From Sinorhizobium chiapasense (GTDB taxonomy: Bacteria > Pseudomonadota > Alphaproteobacteria > Rhizobiales > Rhizobiaceae): DNA of 64,000 nt. A program made the position numbers and the translations under genes. Under the pieces are notes generated by a model, which saw nothing but the letters and a program-made list of their open reading frames with translations, was not told the DNA's origin and did no database searches. Positions 54,936 through 63,597 of the stretch are shown piece by piece. The stretch lies in contig NZ_CP133149.1 in the NCBI RefSeq assembly GCF_036488675.1, positions 1 to 64,000 on the forward strand, in the 5' to 3' direction. The first letter of the stretch is position 1. Every line of letters begins with the position of its first letter.

Positions 54936-55220
54936 ATGGCCTATCATTCGGAAGATCGCGGGCCTGGCAAGGTCATGCGATGCGCAATCTGTGATGGCAA
55001 GTTTGGTCTTGTCCGCTATTACTCGTGGCGAACCCAGCTTTGCTCCAGGAAGTGCGTCGATCGCTTCAGAGCTCGCCGGGCAACTGACGGCAATTGGCTG
55101 TTTTCGCTCCGGATCGCCTTCAACCAGCTCTGCCAGAGAGCCGCGCGAAGGCGTCTTGACGTTTCGGGTGCTCCGCGCCGCTCAAACCATGACCGACCGA
55201 GCGATTGGGGGTCAGCCTAA
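54936..55220 (+). CDS. Small zinc-finger-like protein
   Basis: 94 residues with MRCAICDGKFGLVRYYSWRT followed by QLCSRKCVDRFRARR: CxxC and CxxxC pairs that would bind zinc, in a basic context. AGGAAAGAGCA precedes the ATG. Similar small proteins occur in rhizobia and bradyrhizobia without known function. The C-terminal 40 residues are basic and low in structure. Confidence 0.6.
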   Translation: MAYHSEDRGPGKVMRCAICDGKFGLVRYYSWRTQLCSRKCVDRFRARRATDGNWLFSLRIAFNQLCQRAARRRLDVSGAPRRSNHDRPSDWGSA

Positions 55221-55431
55221 GTCCCTTGCCGACGTCTATCAGCGGAGACGGCAAAGCATTCATTCGCGCGGCGTCTAGCGCTGAATGCTACTTTGGTGAA
55301 CCCCCGCGCGCGTCATCTGGAGTAGAGGTGGGCTGTTCAAGTTCAGCGATCAGCGCTAAAAATGCACGATCTGGCCAAACTGCAAAACCAAGATGAAGGC
55401 CGATTTTCGCGATCTTTTCCGAGTAGCAGCG

Positions 55432-56067
55432 ATGTCTGACGCAACCTCCACCGTGTTGGTCATAGACGACGATCCGGATCTCCGCGCCTCGGTCGGGCGC
55501 CTGTTGCGATCGCTCGGCATTAACGTTCAGCTATTTGCCTCCATTTCCGAGTTCTTTACGTCCGAAGCGCCGGACTGCCCGACCTGTCTGGTGCTCGACA
55601 TCAGGTTGCCGGGCCAAAGCGGCCTCGATCTCCAGCGGGAGCTCGTTGCAGCAAACAGGGAAATCCCGATCATCTTCATAACGGGGCACGGCGACATACC
55701 GATGTCCGTGCAGGCTATGAAAAGGGGCGCCATTGAGTTCCTGACAAAGCCGTTCCGCGATCAGGATTTGCTCGACGCCATTCAGCTCGGTCTCACTCGC
55801 GATCGTGCAAGGCGCGAAAACGAGAGGGATTTGGCCGTTCTCAGGGAGCGTTTCGGGTCGCTAAGCCCCAGGGAGCGTGAGATTGTGATTCAGGTTGCTC
55901 GTGGCCGCTTGAGCAAACAGATTGCCCACGATATCGGCATCGCCGAAGCCACGGTGAAAGTGCATCGCAGCAGGGCGATGCAAAAGATGAAGGCCGGTTC
56001 GCTTCCCGAACTCGGCCGGATGGCTGACAAGCTCAAGCTGGTACCCGACGCACCGCAAAGATCCTGA
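55432..56067 (+). CDS. FixJ/NarL-type response regulator
   Basis: A 211-residue two-domain regulator. The receiver has VLVIDDDPDL, D56 in LVLDIRLPGQSG, IIFITGHGDIPMSVQAMKRG and FLTKPF. The LuxR-type HTH has LSPREREIVIQVARGRLSKQIA and EATVKVHRSRAMQKM. Start at 55432 (MSDATSTVLV) fits the family; 55393 is an alternative. It is likely the DNA-binding output of the nearby hybrid kinase and may control the efflux operon downstream. Confidence 0.9.
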   Translation: MSDATSTVLVIDDDPDLRASVGRLLRSLGINVQLFASISEFFTSEAPDCPTCLVLDIRLPGQSGLDLQRELVAANREIPIIFITGHGDIPMSVQAMKRGAIEFLTKPFRDQDLLDAIQLGLTRDRARRENERDLAVLRERFGSLSPREREIVIQVARGRLSKQIAHDIGIAEATVKVHRSRAMQKMKAGSLPELGRMADKLKLVPDAPQRS

Positions 56068-56297
56068 ACTACATGCTTCGGCCTGATCAGTCAGGCGCAG
56101 TTGCAACACCAGGCGTCGCGGACGCCTCGGTGGAAGCCGCACGGCGCCGCGGCCCGTAAACCTAGGTTTAGATAGCGGAACCAAATCTGTAGCCAGGCGC
56201 CACCGCCGTCGAATAGCGTCTGGTGTCCCAACCCGTCAAATTATGCCTCACGAAGATCCTTGCCGGGCTAAGCCCTGCCGAAGCACGTGAGGTTATC

Positions 56298-56744
56298 ATG
56301 CTACGATCAGCATCGACGGCACTTTTCGGACCCTTGGAGCAATTCCATCTTCAGCCCGGACGTGACACAGAAGGCGCTGTCCGAGGTTCGGAAACGGAAA
56401 AGCCGTTCACCGAGAAACCAACCGACGTTTCATTTGGACCGTTTCGCCTTTTTCCAACCCAGTTTCTTCTACTGGAACGCGACACGCCCGTGCCACTTGG
56501 GAGCCGGGCCCTGGAAATCCTGATTGTCTTGCTTGAACGCCGGGGCGAACTGGTCAGCAAGCAAGATTTGATGGCTCGCGTCTGGCCCAATATTTTCGTC
56601 GAGCCTGCAAATCTCACGGTCCATATGTCAGCGCTACGCCGCGCACTGCGAGACGGCCACGAAGGCAATCGGTTCATCATCAACATCCCCGGGCGTGGCT
56701 ATTGCTTCGTCGCCTCAGTCGAGGTGGCGGGACACAAGAACTGA
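56298..56744 (+). CDS. OmpR/CadC-type winged-helix DNA-binding protein
   Basis: 148 residues with one winged helix: FGPFRLFPTQFLLLERDTPVPLGSRALEILIVLLE, KQDLMARVWPNIFVEPANLTVHMSALRRAL and FIINIPGRGYCF. There is no receiver, transmembrane or sensory domain, though many relatives are fused to ATPase/TPR parts. GAGG lies 5 nt before ATG 56298. It stops 40 bp before the FUSC gene and probably regulates that operon. Confidence 0.85.
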   Translation: MLRSASTALFGPLEQFHLQPGRDTEGAVRGSETEKPFTEKPTDVSFGPFRLFPTQFLLLERDTPVPLGSRALEILIVLLERRGELVSKQDLMARVWPNIFVEPANLTVHMSALRRALRDGHEGNRFIINIPGRGYCFVASVEVAGHKN

Positions 56745-56784
56745 CTGCGAGCGGCGGCGCATCCGCCAATTTCCGGAGGAAAAT

Positions 56785-58728
56785 ATGCTGGTTGCGACAA
56801 AATCTCGGCAGCCCTCCAGTTTCGCCAAGATACCGATCAGTTCCTGGTCATTCGCTATCCGCGTTTGGATTGCGACGGTTCTGGCGTTACTCGTAAGCTT
56901 CTGGCTGCAGCTCGAAGCACCTTCCACGGCGGCGCTGACCGTAGCAATTCTTGCGGAACCAACCCGCGGTCAGGCGTTGGAGAAGGCGGGCTTTCGAATG
57001 CTCGCCACTATCGTGGGCGTGATCGCATCAATCGCGATCACCGGGCTCTTCTCCCAGACGAGGGATCTGATCCTCGCTGCATTCGCGGTGTGGTTGGGAG
57101 TTTGTGTATTTGCAGCGAAGCTTTTGGACGGCAACCGAGCCTATGCAGCCGTTCTGTCGGGTTATACCGTTGGACTTATTGCGACACAGCAGATCGATTA
57201 TCCGCAAAATGTATTCGAAGTTGGCATGTCGCGCGGCGCGGCAATCACGATAGGCATTCTTGCGACGGCAGCCGTCAATGACCTGATGTTTGCCCCCAAT
57301 CATTATCCAGGATTCGTCGTGCAACTCGCTGCACTTCATCGCCGCGTTCGCGCGTATGCGCGCGCATCCTTGAATTGCGACCCGGGCAGTTCGCCGATCT
57401 TCCTGCAATTGCTGCGCGATATCGTAGCCTTACGTCCCGCAATCGCCAGTATCGCTCTCGACTCGGGCAGCGGCTCCGTTAGGAGCGCCGCTGGGCGAAG
57501 CGCCGTTGTCGCATTGGTCGCAGAGTTGCAGGCCGCACGAATCATGAAAGTAGCTCTATTCGATGTCGCCACGCGCGATCAGAAAACCAATATCGCGTAC
57601 AATCGGGTCGATCATTCCGGTTTCGATGAGCGCGTGCGAGCGCCGCGCGCCGACGCCCAGCTGTGCGAATCCGGCGCCGAGACCGAAACTTCTGCGTGGG
57701 CCATCAAAGAATTGCTGCGGCGAAAGGACGAGGTTCGCGAAAATCTGTTGGCCCTGAGGTCGGGCAGAGGGCCGCTGCGAACCTGGCGCGCGCCTTTGTA
57801 TCTCCCCTACCGAACTGCTGCTGAAAGTGGTGTTCGCGCTGCAATATGGGTTGCAGTCGCCTCGGCGTTCTTCGTTTGGACCGGGTGGCCGGCGACGAGC
57901 GTTTCATTGTCCTTTGTCGTGCTGATAGCGGCGCTAGGGGCCACGACTCCGAACCCGCGCGGCTTCACTGCGATGGCTCTTATTGGTGCGCCCATCGCTG
58001 CTGTCTTGGCCGGTATCCTCGAGTTCGTAATTCTCGATGGCGTCGATGCCTTCCCGTTGTTGGCAATCGCGATGGCCCCCTTTTTAGGCGGAGCGGCGCT
58101 TCTCATGACGTCGCAGAATCTTCTTTGGTCGTCACTTGGTCGCGTCAATCTGCCTTTCATCACGATCTTCCTCGCGCCAAGCAATCCGCAGACCTACAAC
58201 CCGCAGATATTTCTCTTCATATTCGTGTTCATTCTCGCAGCAGCGGCGATTCTGCTGGCGGCACAAACGCTCATACCGCCCGTCTCGGATCACCAGCGCA
58301 GGACGCGGCTGGTCGCGGCAGCGCGCGCGGAACTAGAGCGGCCGCGGCCCCTGAAACGAGGATCTCCCGAGGAAGCAATGTTTCGAGACGCGTCACGGCT
58401 TGAGCAATTTATTTCCGCGGGGGGAGCTGAAGACAGTGCCGCTCTCGCTGAGATGCTCTCCTGTTTGGATCAGTCGGCAATGATACGGTTTTGCGATGCA
58501 AAGCTGACACAACTTGCCGATGGGCCTCTCGCTTCTTTGGCTCACGAAGCGCGCAATGCGATCGTCACGCACAACGCAGAGGCACTCCGCGCTGTCGCAG
58601 GCAGGATGCGTGAGAAGGCTTCATCAAAGAGCTCGATCGAAGCAGATGTTTCGACCAGTCTCCTCATCGCCAGCGAGCTCATCGATCGCGGCAGCCGAAT
58701 CGAGCACTTTCGAGAGGCATCCCGATGA
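56785..58728 (+). CDS. FUSC/AaeB-like aromatic acid efflux transporter
   Basis: A 647-residue inner-membrane protein of the FUSC (PET) family. Two clusters of hydrophobic helices (about 20-170 and 360-510) flank a soluble region, the AaeB plan. Motifs include AILAEPTRGQALEKAGFRMLAT and SLSFVVLIAALGATTPNPRG. GGAGGAAAAT precedes the ATG. It is the first gene of a transporter operon with a DUF1656 protein and an HlyD-like adaptor. The family exports hydroxylated aromatic carboxylic acids or similar toxic compounds. Confidence 0.9.
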   Translation: MLVATKSRQPSSFAKIPISSWSFAIRVWIATVLALLVSFWLQLEAPSTAALTVAILAEPTRGQALEKAGFRMLATIVGVIASIAITGLFSQTRDLILAAFAVWLGVCVFAAKLLDGNRAYAAVLSGYTVGLIATQQIDYPQNVFEVGMSRGAAITIGILATAAVNDLMFAPNHYPGFVVQLAALHRRVRAYARASLNCDPGSSPIFLQLLRDIVALRPAIASIALDSGSGSVRSAAGRSAVVALVAELQAARIMKVALFDVATRDQKTNIAYNRVDHSGFDERVRAPRADAQLCESGAETETSAWAIKELLRRKDEVRENLLALRSGRGPLRTWRAPLYLPYRTAAESGVRAAIWVAVASAFFVWTGWPATSVSLSFVVLIAALGATTPNPRGFTAMALIGAPIAAVLAGILEFVILDGVDAFPLLAIAMAPFLGGAALLMTSQNLLWSSLGRVNLPFITIFLAPSNPQTYNPQIFLFIFVFILAAAAILLAAQTLIPPVSDHQRRTRLVAAARAELERPRPLKRGSPEEAMFRDASRLEQFISAGGAEDSAALAEMLSCLDQSAMIRFCDAKLTQLADGPLASLAHEARNAIVTHNAEALRAVAGRMREKASSKSSIEADVSTSLLIASELIDRGSRIEHFREASR

Positions 58729-58928
58729 GACACACCTTTTTTGAGCTGGTCATTGAAGGCGTACTAGTTGCGCCGTTTGTAACCTACTTGCTCGCGGCTC
58801 TGGTTGTTGTGGTCTTCCTTCGCCCAATCCTTCATCTTGTCGGATTTGCGAAGATCTTTAGCCACGCGCCTATGGCGGAGCTCAGCCTATACGTGACGAT
58901 TCTTTGTCTCTTGATGCTACTGTTCTAG
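58725..58928 (+). CDS. DUF1656 small membrane protein (AaeX-like)
   Basis: 67 residues with two hydrophobic helices (GVLVAPFVTYLLAALVVVVFL and LSLYVTILCLLMLLF). It overlaps the transporter stop as ATGA and precedes the adaptor gene, exactly the AaeX position. Function is not known beyond membership of the efflux complex. Confidence 0.88.
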   Translation: MRHTFFELVIEGVLVAPFVTYLLAALVVVVFLRPILHLVGFAKIFSHAPMAELSLYVTILCLLMLLF

Positions 58929-58939
58929 AGGAGTCCTCC

Positions 58940-60121
58940 ATGGAAGCGATCGTTGGTGATGAGGTTGTTCAACAAGGCGACACCACCGTCGCGCGCGCCT
59001 TGCCGCTTGCAGAGAAGATGTCGACAGCTGAAACGAGTGAGGTCAACGATCTCGCGCGAACGACATCCCGGGGGGCCCAGGATACACCGATAGCCTCGCC
59101 CACGGCAAAATCCCAGTTGCGATGGCCAAGCGCCGTCTTGCGAACGCTGCGGTTCTTGTTGCGCAGGTTAGCCACGATCGCCTTTGCGGGTGCCGCTGTG
59201 TTGATCGCGCTAATGACCTGGGATGTTTACAACTCTGCACCCTGGACGCGCAATGGACGTCTGCGCGTTCAAGTTGCGAGTGTGGCGCCCCAGATTTCTG
59301 GTCAAATCAAGGAGCTCCGGGTCGTTGACAATCAATTCGTTCACAAGGGGGACATACTATATGTCATCGACCCGTTCGATTTCGAGGTCGCGCTACGCGC
59401 CAGCAAGGCCGCCTTACAGCAAAAGGCGGCTGATCGGGACGTCAAGGAATTGCAGTCAGAACGCCGTCGCCGTTTGTCTCAAGACCTGGTGGCCAGCGTC
59501 GAGGAGCATCAAATCTACGAAGGAGCTGCAATTCAAGCAAAGGCTGCCGTTAACGCAGCTCAGGAGCAACTCGCCCAGGCGGAAACGAACCTGCGGCGCA
59601 CCGAAGTGCGCAGTCCCGTCAATGGAATTGTCACCAATCTCTTGCTCCGAGAAGGTGACTACGCGCGCGTCGGTGCCACTAACGTCTCGATCATCGATAC
59701 GGACAGCTATTGGATCGACGGCTATTTCGAGGAAACAAAACTGGCACGGCTGTGCGTAGGCGACCGCGCCGAGGCAAAATTAATGGGCTATTCAGCGCCC
59801 ATTATTGGTCACATCGCGACGGTAACGCGTGGCGTCAGCGTTTCTAACGCGACGGCCGCTACGCAAGGGCTGCCCAATGTGGATCCGGTTTACACCTGGG
59901 TACGTTTGGCGCAACGAGTGCCGGTTCGCATCTCGATCGACAAGGTGCCGCCAGGCGTGCCGCTGGTGTCCGGCTTGACCGCAACCGTGACGATCCGCAA
60001 CGGCCCTGACGCTCAACATGAAACGCGGTTTCATAAACTGCGCGCAGATCTCGAGGCCAGCTTTTTGGGATTGTTTGGCGAAGCTTCGATGCGGCCGGGC
60101 TGCATTCCCAGCCCCTCATGA
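58940..60121 (+). CDS. HlyD/AaeA-family membrane fusion protein
   Basis: A 393-residue periplasmic adaptor. A long polar N-terminal tail (about 70 residues) precedes one membrane helix (LATIAFAGAAVLIALMTWDVY), then the biotinyl-lipoyl half (APQISGQIKELRVVDNQFVHKGDILYVIDP), a coiled coil (KAALQQKAADRD to AETNLRRTEVRSPVNG) and a beta-barrel (YFEETKLARLCVGDRAEAKLMG). ATG 58940 follows GAGGAGTCCTCC. It links the FUSC pump to an outer-membrane channel encoded elsewhere. The N-terminal tail is longer than in AaeA. Confidence 0.9.
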   Translation: MEAIVGDEVVQQGDTTVARALPLAEKMSTAETSEVNDLARTTSRGAQDTPIASPTAKSQLRWPSAVLRTLRFLLRRLATIAFAGAAVLIALMTWDVYNSAPWTRNGRLRVQVASVAPQISGQIKELRVVDNQFVHKGDILYVIDPFDFEVALRASKAALQQKAADRDVKELQSERRRRLSQDLVASVEEHQIYEGAAIQAKAAVNAAQEQLAQAETNLRRTEVRSPVNGIVTNLLLREGDYARVGATNVSIIDTDSYWIDGYFEETKLARLCVGDRAEAKLMGYSAPIIGHIATVTRGVSVSNATAATQGLPNVDPVYTWVRLAQRVPVRISIDKVPPGVPLVSGLTATVTIRNGPDAQHETRFHKLRADLEASFLGLFGEASMRPGCIPSPS

Positions 60122-60300
60122 GTCGCCAGCGTCCCGCTTCGCGTGGGATCGCATCGAGAGGCTCGACGGGATCATATTGGCGAAGCGGCGTCGGATGCTC
60201 ATGTCCTGAACTTCCCCAACTAGAGCTGGAATGCGCAGGTCAACTGCGTGGCTGCGTTCAGGCAATTTCTCAAGATGTAGTGGAACCACTGGGGAGGCAT

Positions 60301-60335
60301 TTGCCACGATTTGCCGAGATTTGGGCCGCTTCACT
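60301..60335 (-). repeat. Dispersed repeat, copy B (diverged)
   Basis: ACGATTTGCCGAGATTTGGG with GCTTCACT resembles the flank and core of copy C at 62736-62790. It lies between the efflux operon and the candidate small RNA. Confidence 0.4.
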
Positions 60336-60361
60336 CCCATGCTCGTTCCTTCTCGGATACC

Positions 60362-60472
60362 ATTTTACTTGTGGAGGCAGACAGCTCCACAAGTGCTCGG
60401 CGCCCGGTGCTCCCCTGCCGTGGGTCGCCCGCGGCCGGTCCTTTCCCTCCCGAGGACCGGCCGCCCCTTTTT
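60362..60472 (+). ncRNA. Candidate structured small RNA or leader upstream of hemA
   Basis: Three structures follow one another: a perfect 10-bp stem ACTTGTGGAG/CTCCACAAGT (60367-60394), a middle stem (GGCG-CCC with GGG-CGCC, about 60400-60430), and a terminator (60431-60464) with a T-run. The terminator loop TTCCCTCCCG is pyrimidine-rich, like anti-Shine-Dalgarno loops of known alphaproteobacterial sRNAs. No convincing promoter was recognised, so the 5' end is a guess. It could also be an attenuated leader or simply the distal end of the efflux operon. Confidence 0.45.
60431..60472 (+). terminator. Rho-independent terminator upstream of hemA
   Basis: GCGGCCGGTCCT (60431-60442) pairs perfectly with AGGACCGGCCGC (60453-60464), a 12-bp stem with a 10-nt loop, followed by CCC and TTTTT (60468-60472). 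It is 310 bp past the adaptor gene and 78 bp before hemA. Confidence 0.85.
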
Positions 60473-60549
60473 AGGCAGGCTGGACTGATGGCCAGGTTCT
60501 TGGATCGTGAAACTCGCAATCGTTGAACATTGGACGTGGATTTTGCTCG

Positions 60550-61779
60550 ATGACCTATGATCGTTTCTTTTCCGCGGCGCTTGCTCGCCTGCATGCCGAA
60601 CAGCGCTATCGCGTGTTTGCCGATCTCGAGCGCGTCGCCGGACGTTTCCCGCATGCAATATGGCATTCCCCGGACGGACCACGCCCGGTCGTGATTTGGT
60701 GCTCGAACGATTACCTTGGCATGGGCCAGCATCCGAAGGTGATCGACGCTATGGTTGAAACCGCCACTCGTCTGGGCGCTGGCGCCGGCGGCACCCGCAA
60801 CATTTCAGGCACCAATCATCCGTTGGTCGAGTTGGAGCGCGAGCTCGCCAACCTCCACGGCAAGGAAGCGGCGCTGGTCTTCACCTCAGGGTACGTCTCC
60901 AACGAGACCAGCATCGCGACTATCGCCAAGCTGCTGCCAAATTGCGTGATCCTGTCGGACGCCTGGAACCACAATTCGATGATCGAGGGTGTGCGGCGTG
61001 CCGGCGTGGAAAAGAAGATCTGGCGCCACAACGACGTCGATCATCTCGAAGAATTGCTGGCGGCGGAGGCGCCCGAGCGACCGAAGCTGATCGTATTCGA
61101 GGCTCTCTATTCGATGGACGGCGACATCGCGCCGGTGAACCGCATCTGCGATCTGGCAGAGCGCTATGGCGCGATGACCTATATCGATGAGGTCCATTCG
61201 GTCGGCATGTACGGGCGGGCCGGCGCCGGCGTCGCTGCGCGTGAAGGCGCCCAGCACCGCATCGACGTGATAGAGGGCACCCTGGCGAAAGCATTCGGCT
61301 GTCTCGGCGGCTATATCGCGGCGAATGCCGACATCATCGATGCGGTGCGCTCCTATGCGCCGGGATTCATTTTTACGACCGCGCTGCCGCCGGCAGTCTG
61401 CGCCGCTGCGACGGCCGCAATCCGGCACCTGAAGACTTCGCAATGGGAGCGCGACCGCCATCAGGAACGCACGGCGCGGGTGAAGTCCGTGCTCAATGCT
61501 GCAGGCGTGCCGGTAATGCCCAGCGAGACGCACATCGTTCCGGTAATGGTGGGTGAGCCGGAGAAGTGCAAGGACGCGAGCGACCTCCTCCTTGCTGAGC
61601 ACGGCATCTATGTCCAGCCGATCAACTATCCGACCGTCCGGCGTGGCACCGAACGGCTGCGCATTACGCCGACACCCTATCATGATGACGCGCACATCGA
61701 CGCGCTCGCTGAAGCGCTCATCGATGTCTGGGGGCGACTTGGATTGCCGCTGCGACATTACAGGCTCGCGGCAGAGTGA
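60550..61779 (+). CDS. hemA: 5-aminolevulinate synthase
   Basis: A 409-residue PLP enzyme that condenses glycine and succinyl-CoA to 5-aminolevulinate, the first step of heme synthesis in alphaproteobacteria. Motifs: [54 protein letters not shown] (D213, H216) and the Schiff-base lysine K247 in [13 protein letters not shown]. The start MTYDRFF at 60550 is used; a TTG-started frame extends 9 codons upstream. As a plasmid copy it is probably additional to a chromosomal hemA and would supply heme for the plasmid-encoded bo3 oxidase and the DyP peroxidase. Confidence 0.96.
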   Translation: MTYDRFFSAALARLHAEQRYRVFADLERVAGRFPHAIWHSPDGPRPVVIWCSNDYLGMGQHPKVIDAMVETATRLGAGAGGTRNISGTNHPLVELERELANLHGKEAALVFTSGYVSNETSIATIAKLLPNCVILSDAWNHNSMIEGVRRAGVEKKIWRHNDVDHLEELLAAEAPERPKLIVFEALYSMDGDIAPVNRICDLAERYGAMTYIDEVHSVGMYGRAGAGVAAREGAQHRIDVIEGTLAKAFGCLGGYIAANADIIDAVRSYAPGFIFTTALPPAVCAAATAAIRHLKTSQWERDRHQERTARVKSVLNAAGVPVMPSETHIVPVMVGEPEKCKDASDLLLAEHGIYVQPINYPTVRRGTERLRITPTPYHDDAHIDALAEALIDVWGRLGLPLRHYRLAAE

Positions 61780-62242
61780 CTTGCCATCGGAACCTCGCTC
61801 GAAAATTCAATGCAAAGGGCGGCTCTTGGTCGGACGCTCGGTCGGAATCTCTTCGCGCGACACGCTTCCGTATTTGTCGTTCAATCCATCGCAAGAACCG
61901 GGTGTTGCTGCAGGTCGAACGACAGGAGCGCAATGCAGCGCCAACAAGGGCCGTCTCCAACGGAGTCCCTCACTCGCTGTCCCGGCGCTCAGGCCAGCCG
62001 GAATCTGGCCGCGCGCTGAGCACAAGGTTGTCGCGCAGTCGATCGGAGATGAGAGATCTAGTTCTACCAGCCGTCTGGTGCCGATGATGACAACGCTATC
62101 TCACCGGGAACCGCAAATACCGCATTGCGGCCACCACCGGACTTTCCGAGTGTTATCCGCGTATGGCCGCTCAGGGTCGAGAATTCGCCTTCATCAGCGT
62201 CGCGGGGTGGGTCGATCTTTCCGGTTCCCATCCGTCGCGAGT

Positions 62243-62265
62243 GGGTGGAAAGCGGAGCTTGGAGA
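62243..62265. repeat. GGGTGGAAAGCGGA dispersed repeat, copy 2
   Basis: GGGTGGAAAGCGGAGCTTGG, differing from the copy at 36695 by one base in the first 20. It has the same orientation relative to the SDR fragment. Confidence 0.6.
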
Positions 62266-62347
62266 GCAACCCTCTGAGTGATAGCAATGCGCGCGAGAAG
62301 CCGACATATCCATGACCGAGCGCCAAGAGTGTGGTTGTGCTAGGCCG

Positions 62348-62530
62348 TCAACCGGTGAGCGACCGTGCCAGCGAGCGAAGGGCCGCCTTCGTCGCCGAAT
62401 AGACGCTGACATATGGACGGCCTTGTGTGCTCAGGGTCGAGGTGTTCAGGATTATCGAGCCGCCGGAAGTCGTGAGCGGCAACGCCATCGCCCGACAGAT
62501 CAATCCTTGCGCACACGCATCTCGCCGTAG
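62348..62530 (-). pseudogene. Short-chain dehydrogenase (SDR) fragment, middle part
   Basis: The minus strand encodes GLICRAMALPLTTSGGSIIL, then NTSTLSTQGRPYVSVYSATK and AALRSLARSLTG before the match stops. This is the SDR segment with the serine strand and catalytic YxxxK. Sequence upstream in the same frame is not SDR-like. It shares 87 bp with the fragment at 37032-37118 and extends further in the N-terminal direction. Confidence 0.7.
62360..62446. repeat. 87-bp direct repeat, right copy
   Basis: Matches 37032-37118 in the same orientation at 80 of 87 positions by eye. Confidence 0.75.
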
Positions 62531-62735
62531 CGCCGCGTCATTGAGCAAACATTGCCTACAGCGGCGAGGCGGTGGCTCGCCGACCCGGCGCGGGATGGAC
62601 GGGGAGCACGCAAGGCACACTAGGCACCTGCGAAAGCTGTCTTAATCGGCGGAGCATTGGCGTGCGACACCCGCGTCGGTGCGCGTGAAACAATCCAAAT
62701 CTCGGCGAATAGTGGCGAATGCCGGTCCGCCGGCC

Positions 62736-62769
62736 CTCTCCTTAGCAACGATTTGGCGCGATTTGCCGG
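62736..62769 (-). repeat. Dispersed 34-bp repeat, copy C
   Basis: Reverse complement of copy A (48028-48061) with two differences. Similarity to copy B at about 60301-60335 extends on the outer side through GCTTCACT. Confidence 0.65.
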
Positions 62770-62914
62770 GCTTCACTGGCATCGGGAACGGCATGCGGGT
62801 CAATTGAGAGGGCATCGCGGGGCAAGAAATCCACGATGGCAACTCAAAACTGGCCATGCGCCAATCGGCCGGGCCGTCGGACACGATTGAAGAAGACCGA
62901 AAGGAAAATGCGCC

Positions 62915-63532
62915 ATGACGACACAAACACTGACGAGAGCCAAGGAAGACGAGGCAGAAAAAAGGATCCAGAAGCTCCGGGAGCTTTACGCCGACGCGCC
63001 GCAGTTCGCGAAAACGGCACTCGAGAACACGATCCGGGACTTGGCGGCGGCGGCCGCGCAGCCGCGATCGCGGATGGAAAGCGCAGGCCGGACCGGCGTC
63101 CGCCAGGGCACGGTCTCGGAGTTGACCGTGATCGCCCCGTTCGCACCGGGTGGCGCGGCGCGACTTCGTGCCTTATTGCAGTTGCGCAACGGCAACTTCG
63201 ATGACACGGACCGGGTTGGCACCGTCCACGACATGCGTTTCGTGTTTCTGGACAACGACACCAAGCTGCTTTTCGCCACTGCCTATGACGGCGACTGGGA
63301 CATCTACATCGAAGACTTTGTGGCGAAGATTCCCAACGAAATGGATGTCCTCTTTTCGTGCTGGGTGGGCTGGCCGGGGATTCACAGCCCGAAGGTGAAA
63401 GACTGGATCGCGGAGCACCAGGTCACGGCAGAAGGCTGGTACGTCGCCCATCCGGATCTGACGGTACGGGACATCCACCGCGTGAAGCGCGTCGCCAAGG
63501 CCGCCGAGGAATTCCTCGACAAGATTCAGTAG
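62915..63532 (+). CDS. Unknown protein encoded upstream of a DyP peroxidase
   Basis: A 205-residue soluble protein. After a charged helical N-terminus (to about 65) it has SELTVIAPFAPGGAARLRALL, HDMRFVFLDNDTKLLFATAY and WDIYIEDFVAKIP, which look like alternating strands and helices of a ferredoxin-like fold, the fold also used by DyP peroxidases and chlorite dismutases. No heme ligand motif is evident. It ends 65 bp before the DyP gene and is probably co-transcribed. No named family recalled. AAGGA precedes the ATG. Confidence 0.7.
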   Translation: MTTQTLTRAKEDEAEKRIQKLRELYADAPQFAKTALENTIRDLAAAAAQPRSRMESAGRTGVRQGTVSELTVIAPFAPGGAARLRALLQLRNGNFDDTDRVGTVHDMRFVFLDNDTKLLFATAYDGDWDIYIEDFVAKIPNEMDVLFSCWVGWPGIHSPKVKDWIAEHQVTAEGWYVAHPDLTVRDIHRVKRVAKAAEEFLDKIQ

Positions 63533-63597
63533 CCGACGCTCACCGTTCGCTCCGGGTCCGGTCCAGAATGGACCGGGACCCCTGAAAGGAGGCTCAC

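Larger units (their letters stand above)
61780..62914. other. 1.1-kb stretch of relics without an intact gene
   Basis: Contains the GGGTGGAAAGCGGA repeat (62243-62265), an SDR gene fragment (about 62348-62530, minus strand) and dispersed repeat copy C (62736-62769). Several open frames cross it but none has a ribosome site and recognisable protein. Confidence 0.6.

Noticed and set aside
54703..55278. 191-residue frame over the small zinc-finger-like gene
   Set aside because: The other frame has CxxC/CxxxC pairs and a good ribosome site; this one does not.
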